Positions 1 through 5,878 of a stretch of DNA of 6,555 bases are shown piece after piece. Below the pieces are notes generated by a model. The model was given only the letters and a program-made list of their open reading frames with translations. It did not search any database and was not told where the DNA came from. The translations under genes were made by a program, and so were the position numbers. Location: contig QKIM01000435.1 in NCBI GenBank assembly GCA_003249585.1, forward strand, positions 1 to 6,555, read 5' to 3'. Each line of letters begins with the position of its first letter. The stretch's first letter is position 1. The DNA comes from Deltaproteobacteria bacterium. Its GTDB lineage: Bacteria; Myxococcota_A; Polyangia; HGW-17.

Positions 1-879
1 TTCATCTTCTTCACGTCCTGTGACGATCGGTTCCAGAAGATCCGCGCCATCAACATGGGGATCGACGCCTACTTCGTGAAGCCCGAGGACCCCGTCATCA
101 TCTCGGCCAGGGTCAACGCGGTCATCAAGAAGACCAACCAGAAGGGGATCCGGGAATTCTACGGCGACCTCTCCAAGTTCCCCTTCGTGGACATCCTGCG
201 GTTCTGTGAGCGCAAGCTCTTCTCCGGAGATCTGGTGCTGTGGATCGGCGAGTCCATGGAGGTCATGAGCTTCACCTCGGGCAAGCTCGACGAAGACCCC
301 GAGGCCGACTTCGACCAGACCATCGAGAACGCCTCCGCCGCCCAGGAGGGGATGTTCCTCCTGCGCAGCCGCCCCTTCGACTTCTCCGAGATCGGGACGG
401 CCAAGGTGGAGCGCAACGTGGGCGGCAAGTGGTACGAGGAGAAGAAGCTTGGCCAGCTCTCCTTCAAGCTGGTCCAGGGCAACATGTTCCAGATCCAGAC
501 GGACTTCTTCGGGATCCCCCACTACCAGATCGCCACCCGCGTCTTCTGCCGGGGCCAGAAGGTGTTCCAGATCCTCTCCCACTCCCCGGAAGACGCCGAT
601 CTGGACCACATCGCCGAGCTCATCAAGCTCCAGCACATCAAGGTGGAGAACAAGGTGAAGGGCGACTTCGACGCGAGGCCCCTCGCCGCCGAGAAACCCG
701 AAACCCGCGAGGAGAAGTTCTATTCGCTCTTCCAGCGGGGGGTGGCCCTCTCCAACAACGGCGACTTCCGCGGCGCCCTCTCGCTGTGGGAGAAGGCCGA
801 GACCCTGGAGCCGGAGAATCCCCTCCTCAAGATGAACATGCGCATCCTCAAGGACAGGCTCGAGCGTGAAGGTGGCTGA
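1..879 (+). CDS. Response-regulator-like protein: receiver end, DUF4388/PATAN-like domain, unassigned domain, TPR (5' partial)
   Basis: The reading frame is open from base 1, so the start lies upstream. Numbering from base 1, residues 1-47 look like the end of a CheY-type receiver: a beta strand ending in Thr-Ser (residues 5-6), then the VKP motif with its conserved Lys at 27. The phospho-accepting Asp is outside the window. Residues about 52-140 resemble DUF4388 (PATAN), with a GDLS-phi-P opening and a Gly-Lys-Leu turn near 95-97. Such domains are common in deltaproteobacterial signalling and motility proteins. Residues about 145-225 form a second compact domain that I cannot name. Residues about 240-273 fit one tetratricopeptide repeat. 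The protein is probably a cytoplasmic signalling adaptor that changes partners when its receiver is phosphorylated; the role is inference. The last 14 bases overlap the next gene, which suggests translational coupling. Confidence 0.8.
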   Translation, partial: FIFFTSCDDRFQKIRAINMGIDAYFVKPEDPVIISARVNAVIKKTNQKGIREFYGDLSKFPFVDILRFCERKLFSGDLVLWIGESMEVMSFTSGKLDEDPEADFDQTIENASAAQEGMFLLRSRPFDFSEIGTAKVERNVGGKWYEEKKLGQLSFKLVQGNMFQIQTDFFGIPHYQIATRVFCRGQKVFQILSHSPEDADLDHIAELIKLQHIKVENKVKGDFDARPLAAEKPETREEKFYSLFQRGVALSNNGDFRGALSLWEKAETLEPENPLLKMNMRILKDRLEREGG

Positions 880-2626
880 TAGAATCTTTGCGCTCCTCAC
901 CGCCGCCCTCGTGGCCGCGGGCTGCTCGGGACAAGGCGAAAAACCGGAAAAGGCGGGTGACGTCCACGGGCCGGGGCACGCCAGGGAGATGTCCGCTCCC
1001 ATGGCCATGTCGCCCAGGGCCATGATCCCCGCGGTCATGACGGTCGACGCGACCCCCTCCGCCATGAACCCCATGACCCTCCCGGCCCCAAAGCCGGCCA
1101 TGCAGAAGCCCCGCGTCCCCACGGCCGACGGCTACCCCGTCCCCACGGCGCCCGCGAACCATCCCCTGGCCAGACAGCGCCCTCCCAAGGGGTTCCTCGT
1201 CTCCTCCACCCGCACCCGCCCCGAGGCCGGCGTCCTCAAGGACTTCGTCACGGTGAAGAGCGCCGTCTACAACAAGCGCCTTCCCCTTCGGATCATCCTC
1301 CCCGCGAGCTACGAGCGGTTCCCCAGGCGGCACTACCCCTTCATCATCCTGCTGGGTGGAAACCACTTCATCAAGAAGGGCGCCTTCTCCTCCATCCGCT
1401 ACTGGGAGGGGCTGTTCAACATCGCCCGCCGCTACTCCAACATGCTCACGGGCAACCTGCGCGCCGAGATCGTCAAGAGCTTCAGCGGCGACGACCGTAA
1501 GCAGTGGCTGGCCTTAGTCTCCCGGCGGCTCCCCGCCGAGACGATCATCATCCTCACCCACACGGACTACTTCTCGGAGTTCGACCGCTTCCGGCGGTAT
1601 CTCCTCAGGGAGGCCCTGCCCTGGCTCTTCTCGGCCTACCGCCTCCACCGGGACCCGGCGCTCTCGGCCATCGACGGCATCAGCCTGGGGGGCTCCGAGG
1701 GGCTCCTCATCGCCCTGGAGCGCCCGGGGATCTTCCACGCCATGGGCGGCGTCCAGCCCTCGGTCACCTCCCTGGGCCCCAGGATGCTCAAGGCCTTCAC
1801 CGCCCAGCGCGACTACCTGCGCACCCATCACATCCCGGTGAACATCACCACGGGCGCATGGGATATCACCCGCACAGCCGTGACCGACTTCGCCGGGAGC
1901 CTCAAGGCGCTCGGCCTGAACCTCACCTTCGTCAACTACCCCGGGGGCCACGACTACTACTACTATCAGGGGGTCGCCACGACCTATCTCATCCTGCGGT
2001 ACGGGGAGATCTTCCGTGAGGTGCTGGCCCGCCGGTACCTTGGCCACCCGGAGCGCTTCGGGACCAACCGGCTGCCCCTTAAGTCCCCCGCCACGCCAGC
2101 CTTCGTGCGTCCGCCCGCCTCCTGGCACGGGGACGGCCACCGGGGGATCCTGACAGCCGAGTACCTCTCCGCCATCCCCGTCTACCGGACGGTGCACGCT
2201 CAGAAAAACGTCCCCGAGGTCTCCTTCGCGGATCCGCTGCGCCCGGTGCCGCCCGGGACCGCCGTGAAGATCGTGAAGATGGTGCGCGGCGGCTACAAGG
2301 ACAACGTGCGCGCCGTCCGGGTGAGCCTCCCCGACGGCACCGCCGGCTGGGTCTCGGTGAATCACCTGGCCCTCCCCGCCCGGGTCCGCAAGAGCGAGCC
2401 CAGGTCCTCGTCCATCCGGGTCTTCTCCACCGCCTGTCCCCTCTCCGAAGTGGTCGAGCGCCTGCCCGCGCGGGCGCCCCTGTACGTCATGGCCCGGGAT
2501 CTGGTCAACCTATGGAAGTTTTTGGAGTGCGACCAGCAGCTGCTGCGGGTCTTCACGCCCTCGGGGCACTTCGGCTACGCCGAGTGCACCTTCCTGACGC
2601 CCTACAAGACAACCTTCACGAAGTGA
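866..2626 (+). CDS. Predicted lipoprotein with putative esterase domain and C-terminal SH3-like segments
   Basis: The 586-residue protein starts with GTG. This start is supported by the lipoprotein signal that follows: Lys2/Arg6, a hydrophobic stretch 7-18, and Gly19-Cys20 as the lipidation site (with Ala at -3, a less typical lipobox). An AGGA lies 11 bases upstream. Residues 30-100 are a Met/Pro/Ala/His-rich spacer with little predicted structure. Residues about 125-390 resemble the alpha/beta-hydrolase esterase family (esterase D/antigen 85 type, Pfam PF00756). GISLG gives nucleophile Ser273, Asp333 in GAWD is a likely acid, and His362 in GGHDYY is the likely base. Residues about 427-502 (ending in a GWVS-type turn) and 517-580 look like two bacterial SH3-like segments, which often bind cell wall. 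I infer a periplasm-facing, envelope-anchored ester hydrolase of unknown substrate. A hairpin and T tract follow the stop. Confidence is high for the gene and moderate for the fold. Confidence 0.82.
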   Translation: MKVADRIFALLTAALVAAGCSGQGEKPEKAGDVHGPGHAREMSAPMAMSPRAMIPAVMTVDATPSAMNPMTLPAPKPAMQKPRVPTADGYPVPTAPANHPLARQRPPKGFLVSSTRTRPEAGVLKDFVTVKSAVYNKRLPLRIILPASYERFPRRHYPFIILLGGNHFIKKGAFSSIRYWEGLFNIARRYSNMLTGNLRAEIVKSFSGDDRKQWLALVSRRLPAETIIILTHTDYFSEFDRFRRYLLREALPWLFSAYRLHRDPALSAIDGISLGGSEGLLIALERPGIFHAMGGVQPSVTSLGPRMLKAFTAQRDYLRTHHIPVNITTGAWDITRTAVTDFAGSLKALGLNLTFVNYPGGHDYYYYQGVATTYLILRYGEIFREVLARRYLGHPERFGTNRLPLKSPATPAFVRPPASWHGDGHRGILTAEYLSAIPVYRTVHAQKNVPEVSFADPLRPVPPGTAVKIVKMVRGGYKDNVRAVRVSLPDGTAGWVSVNHLALPARVRKSEPRSSSIRVFSTACPLSEVVERLPARAPLYVMARDLVNLWKFLECDQQLLRVFTPSGHFGYAECTFLTPYKTTFTK

Positions 2627-2627
2627 C

Positions 2628-2648
2628 ACCGACGGGTCGGTTTCTTTT
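2628..2648 (+). terminator. Rho-independent terminator candidate after the esterase lipoprotein gene
   Basis: Two bases after the TGA stop, ACCGAC (2628-2633) and GTCGGT (2636-2641) are exact inverted repeats, followed by a T-rich run (TTTCTTTT, 2641-2648). The nominal loop is only two bases, so the real hairpin is probably five or fewer pairs with a wider loop. The T tract is on the plus-strand side, so it should end the plus-strand transcript before it reads into the antisense tRNA. Confidence 0.65.
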
Positions 2649-2671
2649 CCCCGGTTTTTAGATTTTCAGGA

Positions 2672-2748
<77 letters not shown>

Positions 2749-2774
2749 GACCGCCTCGCGGCCAACGGAGAGAG

Positions 2775-2803
2775 CTAATAATCCAGTTCCTGCGCAAAGT
2801 CAA
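2775..2803 (-). promoter_or_regulatory. Sigma70-type promoter for tRNA-Ile
   Basis: On the minus strand, TTGACT (plus-strand 2798-2803, five of six consensus bases) is separated by exactly 17 bases from TATTAG (2775-2780, four of six). The predicted start lies roughly 20 bases before the mature tRNA 5' end at 2748. A run of seven A/T bases (plus-strand A tract around 2808-2814) sits just upstream of the -35 box and could act as an UP-like element, as is common for stable-RNA promoters. Confidence 0.7.
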
Positions 2804-2838
2804 GCAGAAAAAAACTCCTCCCCAACCGGGATATTTTC

Positions 2839-2868
2839 TTGAAGTTTCTCCGGAAACACGGGTAAATC
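2839..2868 (+). promoter_or_regulatory. Weak promoter candidate for the lipoprotein-udg-tatC cluster
   Basis: TTGAAG (2839-2844) and TAAATC (2863-2868), spaced 18 bases apart, are the best sigma70-like pair I find in the AT-richer stretch before the gene starting at 2929. The -10 match is poor (three of six), so this is only a candidate. Its position, about 60 bases ahead of the start codon and divergent from the tRNA promoter, is reasonable. Confidence 0.3.
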
Positions 2869-2928
2869 CATGGTCTGTGAACGAAAATCCGGAGCGCTTT
2901 TCGCGCCCCGGGAGCAGCGGAGTCCCCA

Positions 2929-3855
2929 GTGAGACACAGCCTGACAGCCCTCCTCATGATCCTCCTGATCCTCAGTCTCGGGTGCACCGGGGGACGGCGC
3001 GGCGGAGGACAGACCCCGCCCACCTCCCGAACGTCCATGGCCACGGGGACGCTGTGGGACTTCGTCCCCCGTGGGGCTGCGGCCATTCTCATCACGGACT
3101 TCGACCTGATCCCCGCCTCCACGCGCCGCGCCTGCGCCGGGCTCTGCACGGTGACGCCCCCGGTCCGGGTCCCTGGCGCCGCCCGTGAGGGGGTGACGGC
3201 GTGGTACGAGAAGGAGACCCTGAACGCCTACGGCTTCGAGAAGCTCCCGGCGCCCTCGGCCGATGCGCCCCGGCACCGGGACGTCCCCGTGGCGGGGGAT
3301 CAGGTGCACGGCACCGCCTACCTGGGCAACCGCCACCTGATCTGGGGCAGCGCCTTCCGCGTCCGCCTCTCCGTGGATCTGCGCAAGGGGGTCGAGGTCG
3401 CCGGCGCCCGCGCCACCCGGGAATTCACCCGCATGGTCACGGCCCTGGGCTCTGGAGGCGTCAGCCCCGCGCTCCTCCTGGTCACCCGCGACCGCGCGCC
3501 CTTCACAAAGCTCCTCAAGGCCCTCGGGGGCGCGTCCACCCCCCTGCGGGGCGGCCTCGTGGTGCGCTTCCCCGCGCGCTGGGCCACGGTCATGGGGATC
3601 CTGGAGTTCGCCACCGTGGGCGCCGCGGAGGCCTTCGTGGGCGCCCTCAGGGCCCGCCTCGTGGCGGCCCTCTCCCGTCCGGGCGCCGCAAGGTTCCCCT
3701 GGGTCTCCATTTTGACCCCGCTTTCGGTTCACCCCGAAGGCAGAAAAGTGTATATTCAATGGGCTGCCCGCCGCGCGACCTTCGACGACGCGTTGGCGTC
3801 AACCCGACACCTCCTTGAGCTTATGCGAAGGAAACTGGCCACGCCCTGGCGATGA
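2929..3855 (+). CDS. Predicted lipoprotein of unknown function
   Basis: I do not recognise a family for this 308-residue protein. It starts with GTG, with GGAG at 2919-2922 six bases upstream. The N-terminus has an Arg, a hydrophobic run (residues 5-17) and Gly18-Cys19, a plausible though atypical lipobox (Ser and Leu at -3 and -2), followed by a Gly/Arg-rich linker to about residue 35. The remainder looks like a soluble alpha/beta domain: a hydrophobic strand at 48-60 (from Phe-Val-Pro to Asp-Phe-Asp), another at 181-186, and a helical C-terminus rich in Arg. No catalytic motif stands out and Cys is scarce (Cys19, 69, 73). I infer an envelope-attached protein. The stop codon overlaps the start of the downstream glycosylase gene (ATGA), so the two are probably translationally coupled. 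The last 150 bases include an AT-richer patch. Confidence 0.75.
   Translation: MRHSLTALLMILLILSLGCTGGRRGGGQTPPTSRTSMATGTLWDFVPRGAAAILITDFDLIPASTRRACAGLCTVTPPVRVPGAAREGVTAWYEKETLNAYGFEKLPAPSADAPRHRDVPVAGDQVHGTAYLGNRHLIWGSAFRVRLSVDLRKGVEVAGARATREFTRMVTALGSGGVSPALLLVTRDRAPFTKLLKALGGASTPLRGGLVVRFPARWATVMGILEFATVGAAEAFVGALRARLVAALSRPGAARFPWVSILTPLSVHPEGRKVYIQWAARRATFDDALASTRHLLELMRRKLATPWR
3728..3756 (+). promoter_or_regulatory. Possible internal promoter ahead of the uracil-DNA glycosylase gene
   Basis: TTCACC (3728-3733, four of six -35 bases) and TATATT (3751-3756, five of six -10 bases) are spaced exactly 17 bases apart, in an unusually AT-rich patch within the 3' end of the lipoprotein gene. 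The pair lies about 95 bases upstream of the glycosylase start codon. The bases also encode protein, so chance is a real alternative. Confidence 0.35.
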
Positions 3856-4760
3856 ACGAAGACTACACCTCCCTCATCGGTGCCCTCAAGACCTACCTGG
3901 CCCACCACGGCCGCGGGATCTCCCTGGTGCACCTCTTCGAAACCATCGAGGCCATCCGCAGCACCGCACCGCCCGAGCAGGGAGACTCGCCACAGCCGGG
4001 CTCCGCCACCCCCCTATCCCCTGAAGACGGGCCGCCCCCCTACACGGACGAGGGCCCGCCCGATGACGGCGACCCGCCCCCCTTCGAGGAGCCCCCAGGT
4101 CTCGCCGAAGAGGTGGATTTCGGCTTCTCCGCCGACGTCACTCCCGCGGCTCCCCGCGAAACTGACCCGACCCGCCCCGACGTCTCCAGCCTAGACATGA
4201 CGAACATGACCATGGAGGCGCTCCACGACCTGTGGAAGGAGTGCCGAGCCTGCAAGCTGGGCCCCACCCGCAAGAACCTGGTCTTCGGCGAGGGCGCGGT
4301 CCCGGCGCGGATCTTCTTCATCGGCGAGGGTCCCGGCGCCAACGAGGACGAGAAGGGGCGCCCCTTCGTGGGGGTCGCCGGCCAGCTCCTCGACCGCATG
4401 ATCGAGGCCATGGGCCTCTCACGCGACCAGGTCTACATCGGCAACATCGTCAAGTGCCGCCCCCCGGGCAACCGGGACCCCGAGACCGACGAGATGCTCA
4501 CCTGCATGCCCGTGCTCCTGCGCCAGATCGAGCTGGTCCGCCCCGAGGTCATCGTCGCCCTGGGGCGCATCTCGGCCCAGTCCCTGCTGGCCACCACCCG
4601 CTCCCTCTCCAAGCTGCGGGGTTCCTGGCACGACTACCAGGGCATCCCCCTCCTGGCCACCTACCACCCCGCCTACCTCCTGCGCAACCCCGCCTCCAAG
4701 AAGAGCGCCTGGGAGGACCTGCAGATGGTCATGAAGCGCCTGGACCTGGGCGGAGAGTGA
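3852..4760 (+). CDS. Uracil-DNA glycosylase, family 4 (iron-sulfur type)
   Basis: The enzyme removes uracil from DNA in the cytoplasm, starting base-excision repair of deaminated cytosine. The catalytic domain spans residues about 120-298. Motif A, GEGPGANED (158-166), and the C-terminal motif HPAYLLRN (272-279) match the family. Four cysteines, Cys131-X2-Cys134 and Cys202-X15-Cys218, have the spacing of the [4Fe-4S] cluster ligands of type 4 enzymes. The first 40 residues form a short, probably helical segment. Residues 40-115 are a Pro/Asp/Glu-rich linker absent from compact family members of about 200 residues, which explains the length of 302. The ATG is set by the four-base ATGA overlap with the preceding lipoprotein gene. 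tatC follows after three bases. The function is secure; the role of the N-terminal extension is unknown. Confidence 0.93.
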   Translation: MNEDYTSLIGALKTYLAHHGRGISLVHLFETIEAIRSTAPPEQGDSPQPGSATPLSPEDGPPPYTDEGPPDDGDPPPFEEPPGLAEEVDFGFSADVTPAAPRETDPTRPDVSSLDMTNMTMEALHDLWKECRACKLGPTRKNLVFGEGAVPARIFFIGEGPGANEDEKGRPFVGVAGQLLDRMIEAMGLSRDQVYIGNIVKCRPPGNRDPETDEMLTCMPVLLRQIELVRPEVIVALGRISAQSLLATTRSLSKLRGSWHDYQGIPLLATYHPAYLLRNPASKKSAWEDLQMVMKRLDLGGE

Positions 4761-4763
4761 CCC

Positions 4764-5606
4764 ATGGCCGAACCGTCCACCCGTGAGTCCATCATGGCCC
4801 ACTTCCGGGAGCTGGTCTACCGGATCAAGTGGATCCTGGTGTGGCTCATCGCGGGCTTCGGGGTGGCCTACTTCATCCGTCAGGAGATCCTGGACTTTCT
4901 GGTGGCCCCCCTGGCCCCGGCCCTGGAGGGCAACCCCCAGCTCCACTTCACCTCCCCCGTGGAGCCCTTCTTCACCTACCTCAAGCTCTCGGTGAAGGCG
5001 GGCATCTTCATCGCCATGCCGATGATCCTCTACCACATCTGGTCCTTCATCGCCCCGGGCCTGTACAAGAAGGAGCGGCACCTGGTGCTGGGCGTCACGG
5101 TGCTGGGCGTGCTCTTCTTCGCCGGCGGTGTGGCCTTCGCCTACTACCTGGTCTTCCCCTACGGCTTCAAGTTCCTCATCCGCTTCGCCCAGGACAGCCC
5201 AGGCAACGTCCAGCTCCTGCCGGTCCTCGGCGAGATCTTCAAGGAGGTCTTCGGCCACTCCCCCATCCTCGATCCCGGCATGGCCAAGGTCGCCCTGGCC
5301 CCCACCATCATGATGGGCGACTACCTCAAGCTCATCATCAACCTCCTGCTGGCCTTCGGCATCGTCTTCGAGCTGCCGCTCCTCATCTACTTCCTGGTCA
5401 CCACGGGCATCGTCTCCCCCAGGGGCCTGCTCTCCTTCTTCCGCTACTTCGTGGTCATCGCCTTCACCGTCTCGGCCATCCTCACGCCCCCCGACGTGGT
5501 CACCCAGGTGATGATGGCCCTGCCGCTCATCGCCATGTACCTCCTCTCCACCCTGGTGGCCTGGGCCGTCCTCTCCCGCCGCCAGCGCAAAAACCCCAAC
5601 CCCTAG
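4764..5606 (+). CDS. tatC: Twin-arginine translocase subunit TatC
   Basis: TatC is the inner-membrane receptor that binds twin-arginine signal peptides and, with TatA/TatB, exports folded proteins. The 280-residue sequence shows six hydrophobic spans (about 23-38, 73-90, 108-130, 187-209, 222-240, 248-270). Family landmarks include the SPVEPFF segment (64-70), FIAPGLYKKER (95-105) with Glu104 equivalent to the signal-binding Glu103 of E. coli, FELP (202-205), and TPPD (241-244). Two features are unusual. The N-terminal motif, normally HLxELRxR, reads HFRELVYR (13-20), so the first Arg is Val18. The second periplasmic loop is about 32 residues longer than in E. coli. The ATG has GGAG at 4752-4755, eight bases upstream, and follows the glycosylase stop by three bases. 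An internal ATG at 4794 is a less likely start. No tatA/tatB is in the window. Confidence 0.95.
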   Translation: MAEPSTRESIMAHFRELVYRIKWILVWLIAGFGVAYFIRQEILDFLVAPLAPALEGNPQLHFTSPVEPFFTYLKLSVKAGIFIAMPMILYHIWSFIAPGLYKKERHLVLGVTVLGVLFFAGGVAFAYYLVFPYGFKFLIRFAQDSPGNVQLLPVLGEIFKEVFGHSPILDPGMAKVALAPTIMMGDYLKLIINLLLAFGIVFELPLLIYFLVTTGIVSPRGLLSFFRYFVVIAFTVSAILTPPDVVTQVMMALPLIAMYLLSTLVAWAVLSRRQRKNPNP

Positions 5607-5614
5607 CCTCCATC

Positions 5615-5714
5615 GTTCCTGCTCTCCGCACGTCGTTCCTGCTCTCCGCACGTCGTTCCTGCTCTCCGCACGTCGTTCCTGCTCTCCGCCCGTCGTTCCT
5701 GCTCTCCGCCCGTC
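5615..5714 (+). repeat. Tandem repeat, five copies of a 20-base unit
   Basis: GTTCCTGCTCTCCGCACGTC repeats head to tail at 5615, 5635, 5655, 5675 and 5695. Copies 1-3 are identical. Copies 4 and 5 differ from them at a single position (A to C at the sixteenth base). The two bases before the first copy also match the repeat phase. The first eight bases of each unit, GTTCCTGC, equal the left arm of the palindrome that follows directly at 5715. The near identity suggests recent expansion by slippage or unequal crossover. Confidence 0.97.
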
Positions 5715-5734
5715 GTTCCTGCGAAGGCAGGAAC
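5715..5734. repeat. REP-like palindrome closing the tandem array; possible terminator
   Basis: GTTCCTGCGAAGGCAGGAAC is an exact inverted repeat, with 8-base arms around GAAG. It belongs to the general type of short TTCC...GGAA intergenic palindromes (REP-like, in form similar to Neisseria dRS3 elements) seen in many proteobacteria. CCATTTTCC follows, so it could weakly terminate the tatC transcript. Confidence 0.85.
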
Positions 5735-5769
5735 CCATTTTCCCCAATTAAATCCATGCGCAGTATAGT

Positions 5770-5787
5770 TTCCCGCCTGCGCGGGAA
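5770..5787. repeat. Second REP-like palindrome
   Basis: TTCCCGC (5770-5776) and GCGGGAA (5781-5787) are exact inverted repeats around CTGC, giving a 7-pair stem. It has the same TTCC-stem-GGAA form as the element at 5715-5734 but different arms, and lies 35 bases after it. The two could act as a pair that protects or ends transcripts from the convergent genes. Confidence 0.8.
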
Positions 5788-5854
5788 GGACGAAATACCG
5801 GTCGAGAGAAGGCTCTGTCGTCAAAATTGGCCGGCCCTCCAGCCTCCCGCCGTT

Positions 5855-5872
5855 AGCCCCGCCAACGGGGTT
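5855..5872 (-). other. Stable hairpin just downstream of the ATPase gene stop
   Basis: CCCCG (5857-5861) pairs with CGGGG (5866-5870) around the loop CCAA. One G-T and one A-T pair extend the stem to 5855-5872. It begins six bases beyond the minus-strand stop codon. No T run follows on the minus strand, so it is not a standard intrinsic terminator, though it could stabilise the transcript 3' end. Confidence 0.45.
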
Positions 5873-5878
5873 CGGACG

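Larger units (their letters stand above)
5607..5878. other. Intergenic region between convergent tatC and ATPase genes, rich in repeats and hairpins
   Basis: No credible gene lies in these 272 bases. The plus-strand tatC and the minus-strand ATPase gene converge on it. It holds a 20-base tandem array, two REP-like palindromes and a further hairpin. Short open frames across the array exist only because a 20-base repeat cycles through all three frames. Confidence 0.8.

Noticed and set aside
2800..3759. Minus-strand open frame of 319 codons antisense to the second lipoprotein gene
   Set aside because: It is compositionally a shadow frame (Gly/Glu/Arg/His-rich), overlaps the tRNA promoter region, and opposes a gene with a signal peptide, ribosome binding site and coupling to the glycosylase gene.
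5615..5734. Possible CRISPR array
   Set aside because: The 20-base units abut directly with no unique spacers and no cas gene is in the window, so it is a tandem repeat.
4419..5747. Long minus-strand open frame (442 codons) antisense to the glycosylase gene and tatC
   Set aside because: It is a GC-rich shadow frame with highly charged, low-complexity translation (Gly/Glu/Asp/His/Gln), opposite two genes with clear family motifs, and it runs through the tandem repeat.
5527..5824. Short minus-strand frames with repetitive SRND/RRAG-type translations
   Set aside because: These are translations of the 20-base tandem repeat and palindrome, a familiar source of spurious hypothetical proteins.
5829..5836. 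GGCCGGCC palindrome
   Set aside because: A perfect 8-base palindrome of this composition is unremarkable in a GC-rich genome, and nothing nearby gives it a role.
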